10,959 bases of DNA from Pseudomonadota bacterium (GTDB lineage Bacteria; Pseudomonadota; Alphaproteobacteria; Caulobacterales; Caulobacteraceae): assembly GCA_023445955.1 (NCBI GenBank), contig JAEXJH010000144.1:1-10959 (forward strand). Reading direction: 5' to 3'. The notes under the pieces were generated by a model. The model was not told the origin of the DNA. It saw only the letters and a list, made by a program, of their open reading frames with translations, and made no database searches. A program made the translations under genes and the position numbers. Shown here piece by piece: positions 5,644 through 10,959 of the stretch (positions are counted from its first letter, which is position 1; every line of letters starts with the position of its first letter).

Positions 5644-6066
5644 ATGCAGGGCAAGTTTCTGGAAGAACTCAGCGTCGGCCAATCGGCGCAGCTGGTCCGC
5701 ACGGTCGGCGAGGCCGACATCGTCGCCTTCGCCCAAGTGACCGGCGACACCAATCCGGTGCACCTGGACGCCGACTACGCGGCCACGACCAGCTTCGGCG
5801 AGCGCATCGCCCATGGCATGCTGTCGGCCGGCTACATCTCGGCGGTGCTGGGCACCACCCTGCCCGGCCCCGGCGCGATCTACCTGTCGCAGGCGCTGAA
5901 GTTCAAACGCCCGGTCAAGATCGGCGACGAAGTGACCGCCGTGGTCACCATCTCCGAGATCAACGAGGCCAAGGCCCAGGTCACCCTCGCCACCGTCTGC
6001 AAGGTCAATGGCAAGGCGGTGGTCGACGGCGAGGCCGTGGTCATGGTTCCGCGTAAGGCCGCCTGA
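5644..6066 (+). CDS. MaoC/PhaJ-like (R)-specific enoyl-CoA hydratase
   Basis: A 140-residue single hot-dog-fold protein. The hydratase-2 motif is clear at FAQVTGDTNPVH, with the catalytic pair Asp35 and His40, followed by FGERIAHGMLSAG (51-63) and LKFKRPVKIGDEV (85-97). Enzymes of this kind hydrate trans-2-enoyl-CoA to (R)-3-hydroxyacyl-CoA, feeding polyhydroxyalkanoate or fatty acid metabolism. Length and motif fit PhaJ-type enzymes; chain-length preference cannot be read from the sequence. The ATG at 5644 has a good ribosome site (AAGGGGA) six bases upstream. Its TGA overlaps the ribF ATG (TGATG), so the two are translationally coupled. The link to flavin synthesis may be historical rather than functional. 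Confidence 0.9.
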   Translation: MQGKFLEELSVGQSAQLVRTVGEADIVAFAQVTGDTNPVHLDADYAATTSFGERIAHGMLSAGYISAVLGTTLPGPGAIYLSQALKFKRPVKIGDEVTAVVTISEINEAKAQVTLATVCKVNGKAVVDGEAVVMVPRKAA

Positions 6067-7019
6067 TGCCCCTCAAGACCGTCAACGCCTGGAAGAACCT
6101 CCCCGCCGACGAGCGCGGCGCCGCCGTGGCGCTGGGCAATTTCGACGGCGTGCATCGTGGGCACCAGCAGGTGGTGGCCCAAGCCGCCAAAGCCGCCCTG
6201 GCCGACAAGACGCCGTTGGGCGTCATCACCTTCGACCCGCACCCGCGCCGCCTGTTCCGTCCGACCGAGCCGGCGTTCAAGCTGATGACCCACGCCCAGC
6301 AGGCCCGCGCCCTGGGCGGCCTGGGCGTCGATTTGCTGTACCTGCTGCCGTTCGACTTCGAGATGGCCAGCTTCGGCGACCGCGAGTTCGTCGAGAAGGT
6401 GCTGGTCGAGGGCCTGGGCGTCAAACACGTCGCCGCCGGCTTCGACATCTCGTTCGGCCGAGGCCGCACCGGCAGCGCCGAGCTGCTCAAGGCCTATGGC
6501 GCGGAGTACGGCTTCACCGTCTCGATCGCCGAGCCGGTGGCCGAGTCCTCGGCCGATGGCGATGGCGAGAAGTTCTCCTCGACGGCCGTGCGCGACGCCC
6601 TGCGCGACGGCCAGCCCGAGCACGCCGCCCGCATCCTGGGTCGCCCCTTCGCCATCGAGGGCGTGGTCCGCCGCGGCCAGCAGCTGGGTCGCCAGCTGGG
6701 CTTCCCGACCGCCAATGTCGAGGTCGAGGACTATGTGGTGCCCAAGCTGGGCGTCTACGCCACCCGCACCCGCCTGCCCGATGGGCGCGAGGTGCCCGGC
6801 GTGGCCAACCTCGGCAACAACCCGACCACCGGCATCGTCGAGACGCGGCTGGAGACCTGGCTGTTCGACTTCGACGAGGACCTCTACGGCCAGATCATCG
6901 AGACCGACCTGATCGCCTTCCTGCGCCCGGAACTGAAGTTCGACAGCCTGGAGCTGATGATCGAACAGATCCGCCGCGACGAGCAGGAAGCCCGGGCGAT
7001 CGTCGCGCCGGGGTTCTAG
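6066..7019 (+). CDS. ribF: Bifunctional riboflavin kinase / FAD synthetase RibF
   Basis: A 317-residue cytosolic enzyme that makes FMN from riboflavin and FAD from FMN. The N-terminal FMN adenylyltransferase half has GNFDGVHRGH (24-33), TFDPHP (55-60), a flavin loop GFDISFGRGRTGS (125-137) and SSTAVRDAL (171-179). The C-terminal riboflavin kinase half has GFPTAN (212-217), GVANLGNNPT (245-254) and the candidate catalytic Glu263 in LETWLFDF before DLYG (272-275). Length matches the family, and all key motifs are present. The ATG overlaps the stop of the MaoC gene, with AAGG about eight bases upstream. In many proteobacteria ribF directly precedes ileS; here a protease gene lies between. Confidence 0.97.
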   Translation: MPLKTVNAWKNLPADERGAAVALGNFDGVHRGHQQVVAQAAKAALADKTPLGVITFDPHPRRLFRPTEPAFKLMTHAQQARALGGLGVDLLYLLPFDFEMASFGDREFVEKVLVEGLGVKHVAAGFDISFGRGRTGSAELLKAYGAEYGFTVSIAEPVAESSADGDGEKFSSTAVRDALRDGQPEHAARILGRPFAIEGVVRRGQQLGRQLGFPTANVEVEDYVVPKLGVYATRTRLPDGREVPGVANLGNNPTTGIVETRLETWLFDFDEDLYGQIIETDLIAFLRPELKFDSLELMIEQIRRDEQEARAIVAPGF

Positions 7020-7053
7020 CCGCGCGCGAAACCCTTTCCGATCCTCGCTCATC

Positions 7054-7073
7054 CCGTTAACCTTGCTTAACGG
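7054..7073. repeat. Perfect inverted repeat before the protease gene, CtrA-box-like
   Basis: CCGTTAA-N6-TTAACGG is a perfect 7-bp inverted repeat between ribF and the protease gene, ending 15 bases before the ATG at 7089. It contains TTAA-N6-TTAAC, one base short of the CtrA consensus TTAA-N7-TTAA. No T-run follows, so it is not a classical terminator. It could be an operator, a weak CtrA-like site or a structured mRNA end. Confidence 0.4.
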
Positions 7074-7088
7074 CTGGGTGGGGACCGC

Positions 7089-8180
7089 ATGCTCAAGGGG
7101 CGTAAGTACCAACATTTCGCGCGCGCCAAGCGGCCCGTGGTCCGGCGCACGCATGAGATCCTGGCCTATCCCGAGGGCGCGCAGTTCGTGTTCGACACGG
7201 GCAAGGCTGTCGAGGTCGAGGGCGGCTATTGCGCCCTGCCCGACGGCGACCTGCTGGACGCCTATTCCAACGCCGTGGTCCGCGCCGTCGAGCGGGTGGG
7301 CCCCAGCGTGGTCCGCATCCATCCGATGCTGGAAGACCCGCGGATGTCGGGCGTCGGTTCGGGCTTCGCGATCGGGCCGGACGGGCTGATCCTGACCAAC
7401 AGCCATGTGATCCAGGGCGCCAGCCGCTACATCGTCATCACCGCCGAGGGCCGCAGCTTCACCGCCCGCTGCGTCGGCGACGATCCCGACACCGATCTCG
7501 CCGTCATCAAGATCGACCAGCCGGTCGACCTGCCGGTGGCCAAGCTGGGCGACTCCAAGAAGCTGCGGCGCGGCCAGCTGGTCATCGCCATCGGCGCGCC
7601 GCTGGGCTTCGAGGCCACGGTGACCACGGGTGTCGTCTCGGCCATGGGCCGCAGCTTGCGCGGCGAGCGCGGCCGGCTGATCGAGGACCTGATCCAGACC
7701 GACGCGGCGCTCAATCCCGGCAACAGCGGCGGGCCGCTGGTCAATTCCACCGGCGAGGTGATCGGCATCGCCACCGCGATCATCGCCGGCTATCAGGGCC
7801 TGTGCTTCGCGGTGGCGGCCAACACCGCCAAGTTCGTGATCGGCGAGCTTCTGGAGCACGGCCACGTGCGGCGCGGCTCGATCGGTCTCGTCGCCCAGCA
7901 GGCCCCGATCCCGCCGACCCTGGCCAAGGCCACGGGCGTCCAGCAGCCCTATGCGGTCTATGTGACCTCGGTCGATGTGGGCGGCCCGGCCGCCAAGGCG
8001 GGGATCAAGGAAGGCGACCTGCTGGTCGCGGCCGGCAGCCAGATCCTGACCGGCCTCGACGACCTGCTGCGCGCGCTGGACCACCACAGCATCGGCCGGC
8101 CGACGGACTTCCTGGTCATCCGCAACGCCCGGCTGATGAGCGTGGTGGTGACGCCCAAGCTGCGGAAACCGGGGGCGTAA
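7089..8180 (+). CDS. Trypsin-like serine protease of the HtrA/DegP type with one PDZ domain
   Basis: A 363-residue S1C-type protease. The catalytic triad is visible: His106 in TNSHVIQG, Asp136 in DPDTDLAVI and Ser213 in NPGNSGGP. One PDZ domain occupies about 262-356 (GPAAKAGIKEGDLLVAAG). DegS-like proteins also have one PDZ, but they carry an N-terminal membrane anchor. Here the first 60 residues are basic then polar (MLKGRKYQHF...), with no signal peptide or membrane segment, so a cytoplasmic location is likely unless the start is wrong. No longer in-frame start with a signal peptide is apparent. GGGTGGGGA precedes the ATG. It stands between ribF and ileS, after an inverted repeat. Substrate and role are unknown; protein quality control is the family's usual task. 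Confidence 0.88.
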   Translation: MLKGRKYQHFARAKRPVVRRTHEILAYPEGAQFVFDTGKAVEVEGGYCALPDGDLLDAYSNAVVRAVERVGPSVVRIHPMLEDPRMSGVGSGFAIGPDGLILTNSHVIQGASRYIVITAEGRSFTARCVGDDPDTDLAVIKIDQPVDLPVAKLGDSKKLRRGQLVIAIGAPLGFEATVTTGVVSAMGRSLRGERGRLIEDLIQTDAALNPGNSGGPLVNSTGEVIGIATAIIAGYQGLCFAVAANTAKFVIGELLEHGHVRRGSIGLVAQQAPIPPTLAKATGVQQPYAVYVTSVDVGGPAAKAGIKEGDLLVAAGSQILTGLDDLLRALDHHSIGRPTDFLVIRNARLMSVVVTPKLRKPGA

Positions 8181-8183
8181 GCC

Positions 8184-8213
8184 TTTGCGCCTCGGCGCGC
8201 CCTCTGCTATCCC
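8184..8213 (+). promoter_or_regulatory. Candidate promoter starting on the leader-peptide ATG before ileS
   Basis: GCTATCCC (8206-8213) resembles the Caulobacter -10 consensus GCTANAWC. TTTGCGC (8184-8190) matches 5 of 7 positions of TTGACGS, with a 15-base gap. Transcription would begin at about 8218-8222, on or next to the ATG at 8220, giving a leaderless message; leaderless mRNAs are common in Caulobacter. The elements are seen; activity is inferred. Confidence 0.35.
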
Positions 8214-8219
8214 GACCTC

Positions 8220-8264
8220 ATGAATTTCGTTCGGAAGATTTCGCGAATTATCCGCCCGGCGTGA
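8220..8264 (+). CDS. Putative 14-residue Ile-rich leader peptide upstream of ileS
   Basis: The frame encodes MNFVRKISRIIRPA and stops at TGA. Three of 14 residues are Ile, two of them adjacent. Codons are ATT, ATT and ATC, whereas the flanking genes use ATC almost only. The stretch is notably AT-rich for this window. There is no Shine-Dalgarno, but a -10-like element 9-14 bases upstream could place the transcript start at the ATG. The last codons (CGC-CCG-GCG) lie in the 5' arm of a terminator-like hairpin. This fits a leader peptide whose translation senses charged tRNA-Ile to control ileS. It is in frame with ileS but closed by TGA, so it is not an ileS N-terminus. It could also be a chance reading frame. 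Confidence 0.4.
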   Translation: MNFVRKISRIIRPA

Positions 8265-8274
8265 CGCCGCCGGA
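8251..8274 (+). other. Competing hairpin overlapping the ileS leader terminator
   Basis: CGGCG (8257-8261) pairs with CGCCG (8265-8269) around the UGA stop of the leader peptide. After a small internal loop UCCG (8251-8254) pairs with CGGA (8271-8274). It uses the same 5' arm (8255-8261) as the terminator-like hairpin, so the two folds exclude each other. Confidence 0.4.
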
Positions 8275-8300
8275 CGATCCTCCAGCGCGCGCCGGGTTTT
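8255..8300 (+). terminator. Intrinsic terminator or attenuator hairpin before ileS
   Basis: CCCGGCG (8255-8261) is perfectly complementary to CGCCGGG (8290-8296). The stem extends inward by U-G and G-C pairs and, past a bulged A, by CGC (8265-8267) with GCG (8285-8287). TTTT follows at 8297-8300, then CCC. It lies 75 bases after the protease stop and 43 before ileS. It could simply end the protease transcript or act as an attenuator for ileS, since its 5' arm is inside the small leader frame. Confidence 0.5.
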
Positions 8301-8342
8301 CCCGCCCTCTTCCGACACCTTTCTAAAGCCGGACACCATTCC

Positions 8343-10959
8343 ATGGCCGACGACGCCACGACCGCCCGCGACTATCGCGAGACCGTCTTCCTTCCCGACA
8401 CCCCGTTCCCGATGCGCGGGGGCCTGCCCAAGAAAGAGCCCGAGATCCTGGAGGGCTGGGCCGCCCTCTCGCCCAAGGGCCTCTATGGCGCCATCCGCGC
8501 CAAGCGCCAGGCCGACGGCGCGCCGCTCTACGTGCTGCACGACGGCCCGCCCTACGCCAACGGCGCCATCCACATCGGCCACGCCCTGAACAAGACGCTG
8601 AAGGACTTCGTGGTCCGTTCGCGCTTCGCCCTGGGCTACGACGTCGACTACGTGCCGGGCTGGGACTGCCACGGCCTGCCGATCGAGTGGAAGATCGAGG
8701 AGCAGTTCCGCGCCAAGGGCCGTCGCAAGGACGAGGTTCCGGCCGAGGAGTTCCGCCGCGAGTGCCGCGCCTACGCCGCCGGCTGGATCGAGGCCCAGAA
8801 GACCGAGTTCCAGCGTCTGGGCGTGCTGGGCGACTGGTGGAACCGCTACGCCACCATGGACTTCACCAGCGAAGCCACGATCGTGGCCGAGTTCCACAAG
8901 TTCCTCAGCTCCGGCCAGCTCTATCGCGGCTCCAAGCCCGTGATGTGGAGCCCGGTCGAGCGCACGGCCCTGGCCGACGCTGAGATCGAGTACCACGACC
9001 ACGTCTCACCCACGATCTGGGTGAAGTTCCCGGTCACGCAAGGCTCGGACGCCGCCCTGGGCGCGAAGTTGGTGATCTGGACCACCACGCCCTGGACCAT
9101 CCCGGCCAACCGCGCGGTCTCGTACAATCCCGACATCCCGTACGCCGTCTATGAGGTCACGGCCCTGGAGGAGAACCTCGAGTTCGCCCCCTGGTCGGCC
9201 GTCGGCGATCGCCTGATCGTGGCCGAGAAGCTGGTCGACGACGTGATGAAGGCGGCCAAGGTCGCGGCCTTCAAGAAGGTCGAGAGCGTCGACTGCGAAG
9301 GCATGGTCCTGGCCCACCCGCTGGCCGACCTGGACAGCCACTTCGGCTACGCCGTGCCGATGCTGGCCGGCGACCACGTGACCGATGACGCCGGCACCGG
9401 CTTCGTGCACACCGCCCCCGGCCATGGCGCGGACGACTACAATGTCTGGCTGGCCCACGGCCACCGCGAGATCCCCGACACCGTCGATCCGGACGGCGCC
9501 TACTACGCGCACGTGCCGATGTTCGGCGGCCTGCAGGTCATCGAGACCGAGGGCAAGAAGGCCGGCAAGTTCGGTCCGGCCAACGGCGCGGTCATGGACA
9601 AGCTGATCGAGGCCGGAAACCTGCTGGCGCGCGGCCGTGTCGAGCACAGCTATCCGCACAGCTGGCGCTCGAAGGCGCCGGTGATCTTCCGCAACACCCC
9701 GCAGTGGTTCATCCGCATGGACCACGCGGTGGACAGCCTGGGCGGCAAGACCCTGCGCGAGGTGGCCGTGCAGGCCATCGCCGACACCGCCTTCCACCCC
9801 GACGCGGGCCGCAACCGCATCGGCGCCATGGTCGAGACGCGTCCCGACTGGCTGGTCAGTCGCCAGCGCAACTGGGGCACCCCGCTGGCGATGTTCGTGG
9901 ATAAGGCCACGGGCCACCCGCTGAACGACGCCGACGTCAACGCCCGCATCCTGGACGCCATCCGCGAGGGCGGCGCCGACGCCTGGTTCACCCGTCCGGA
10001 CGCCGAGTTCCTGGGGAACCACGATCCGGCCCAGTACGAGAAGATCACCGACATCCTGGATGTCTGGTTCGATAGCGGCTGCACCCACGCCTTCACGATC
10101 GAGGGCCGCGCCGACAGCCACTGGCCGGCCGACCTCTATCTGGAAGGCTCCGACCAGCACCGCGGCTGGTTCCAGTCGTCCCTGCTGGAAGGCTCGGGCA
10201 CCCGCGGCCGCGCGCCGTACAAGGCGGTTCTCACCCACGGGTTCACCCAGGACGAGAACGGCGAGAAGATGTCCAAGTCCAAGGGCAACACCGTCGAGCC
10301 GCAGACCATCACCAAGGAAAGCGGCGCCGAGATCCTGCGTCTGTGGGCGGCGATGGTCGACTATTCGGAAGACCAGCGGATCGGCAAGACGATCCTGGCC
10401 ACCACCACCGACGCCTATCGCAAGCTGCGCAACACCACGCGCTACCTGCTGGGCGCCCTGGCCGGCTTCACGGAAGAAGAGCGCGTCACCGACTACGCCG
10501 ACTTCCCGCCGCTGGAGAAGTACATCCTGCACCGCCTGTGGGAGCTGGATCGCGACATCCGCGCCGCCTACGAGAGCTATCGCTTCAGCGACGTGGTCCG
10601 GCCGGTGATCGAGTTCTGCCAGGGCGACCTGTCGACCCTGTTCTTCGACATCCGCAAGGACAGCCTGTACTGCGACGCGCCGAACGCCCTGCGCCGCCGG
10701 GCTTATCGCACGGTGCTGGACTACGTCTTCGAGCGCCTGACCATCTGGCTGTCGCCGCTGACCAGCTTCACCATGGAAGAAGCGTGGCAGACGCGCTTCC
10801 CCGACGCCGGCTCCAACAGCCTGCGGGTGATCCCGGAGACGCCGGCCGCGTGGAAGAACGACGCCGAGGCCGCCCGTTGGGCCAAGGTCGAGACGGTGAT
10901 GTCGGTGGTGACCGGCGCGCTGGAAGTCGAACGCCGCGAAAAGCGCATCGGCTCGGCGC
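8343..10959 (+). CDS. ileS: Isoleucyl-tRNA synthetase IleS (C-terminal end outside the window)
   Basis: About 872 residues of a class I aminoacyl-tRNA synthetase that charges tRNA-Ile. The HIGH motif is at 77-80 (GAIHIGHALNKTLKD) and KMSKS at 642-646. The editing domain between them shows WTTTPWTIPAN and TGFVHTAPGHGADDY, used to clear Val-tRNA-Ile. DVWFDSG and HRGWFQSSLL, and the start of the anticodon-binding domain (after about 690), follow. The usual length is about 940-970 residues, so roughly the last 80-100, including any zinc-binding tail, are missing at the right edge. The ATG at 8343 has almost no ribosome site (only a GGA nine bases upstream). TCTAAAGC at 8322-8329 resembles a -10 element and could give a short-leader transcript. 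The upstream region holds a possible Ile-rich leader peptide and terminator. No sign of damage. Confidence 0.97.
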   Translation, partial: MADDATTARDYRETVFLPDTPFPMRGGLPKKEPEILEGWAALSPKGLYGAIRAKRQADGAPLYVLHDGPPYANGAIHIGHALNKTLKDFVVRSRFALGYDVDYVPGWDCHGLPIEWKIEEQFRAKGRRKDEVPAEEFRRECRAYAAGWIEAQKTEFQRLGVLGDWWNRYATMDFTSEATIVAEFHKFLSSGQLYRGSKPVMWSPVERTALADAEIEYHDHVSPTIWVKFPVTQGSDAALGAKLVIWTTTPWTIPANRAVSYNPDIPYAVYEVTALEENLEFAPWSAVGDRLIVAEKLVDDVMKAAKVAAFKKVESVDCEGMVLAHPLADLDSHFGYAVPMLAGDHVTDDAGTGFVHTAPGHGADDYNVWLAHGHREIPDTVDPDGAYYAHVPMFGGLQVIETEGKKAGKFGPANGAVMDKLIEAGNLLARGRVEHSYPHSWRSKAPVIFRNTPQWFIRMDHAVDSLGGKTLREVAVQAIADTAFHPDAGRNRIGAMVETRPDWLVSRQRNWGTPLAMFVDKATGHPLNDADVNARILDAIREGGADAWFTRPDAEFLGNHDPAQYEKITDILDVWFDSGCTHAFTIEGRADSHWPADLYLEGSDQHRGWFQSSLLEGSGTRGRAPYKAVLTHGFTQDENGEKMSKSKGNTVEPQTITKESGAEILRLWAAMVDYSEDQRIGKTILATTTDAYRKLRNTTRYLLGALAGFTEEERVTDYADFPPLEKYILHRLWELDRDIRAAYESYRFSDVVRPVIEFCQGDLSTLFFDIRKDSLYCDAPNALRRRAYRTVLDYVFERLTIWLSPLTSFTMEEAWQTRFPDAGSNSLRVIPETPAAWKNDAEAARWAKVETVMSVVTGALEVERREKRIGSA

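Noticed and set aside
8181..8342. T-box riboswitch before ileS
   Set aside because: No T-box consensus or specifier-loop layout is visible, and T-boxes are mostly found in Gram-positive bacteria.
5880..9002. Very long open frame on the minus strand (over 1000 codons)
   Set aside because: It lies opposite the MaoC gene, ribF, the protease gene and ileS, all with clear motifs. Its translation is Ala/Gly/Asp/His-rich without recognisable domains, as expected from the antisense of GC-rich codons.
9006..10532. Long minus-strand open frame opposite ileS
   Set aside because: It is antisense to canonical IleS motifs and has no domain signal of its own.

Overview
The window is a gene-dense, roughly two-thirds G+C stretch from an alphaproteobacterium, almost certainly Caulobacter or a close relative. 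The evidence is: a TipF-type flagellar-positioning EAL protein; several promoter elements resembling the Caulobacter GCTANAWC -10 type; GANTC (CcrM) sites clustered before the tipF-like gene; and heavily GC-rich third codon positions. I see no rRNA, tRNA, CRISPR array, insertion sequence or prophage, and no gene-free stretch longer than 300 bases.

Left part, minus strand (1-1076): the ferrous iron uptake pair feoA-feoB, with feoB cut by the window edge. A Fur-box-like palindrome lies just upstream of feoA. The 189-bp divergent region (1077-1265) separates it from the tipF-like gene on the plus strand (1266-2543) and carries four GANTC sites.

Middle (2637-4045): an alkylation-repair pair in a translationally coupled arrangement (GTGA overlap). 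The first gene is an Ada-type protein that has the metal-binding methyl-phosphotriester domain and the O6-methylguanine transferase domain but no AraC DNA-binding domain. The second is a 2OG-Fe(II) oxygenase of the 'Oxygenase-NA' type. They converge on an NnrU-family membrane protein (4042-4608, minus strand), and the two genes share a single CTAG as both stop codons.

Right part, plus strand: a compact cluster of a class IIA HAD-like protein (4760-5620), a MaoC/PhaJ-type hot-dog hydratase (5644-6066) and ribF (6066-7019). A trypsin-like HtrA-type protease with one PDZ domain and no visible signal peptide follows (7089-8180). Last comes ileS (8343 to the right edge, incomplete). The ribF-ileS neighbourhood recalls the ribF-ileS-lspA linkage of gammaproteobacteria, with a protease gene inserted.

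The least expected feature is in the 162 bases before ileS. A Caulobacter-type promoter candidate would start transcription almost on top of the ATG of a 14-codon reading frame, MNFVRKISRIIRPA. This frame has three Ile codons, two of them the ATT codon that the neighbouring genes rarely use. Its last codons form the 5' arm of a terminator-like hairpin ending in TTTT, and the same arm can also fold into a competing hairpin. This is the layout of a leader-peptide attenuator that would sense charged tRNA-Ile and control ileS. It is an inference; a plain terminator for the protease gene is the simpler alternative.
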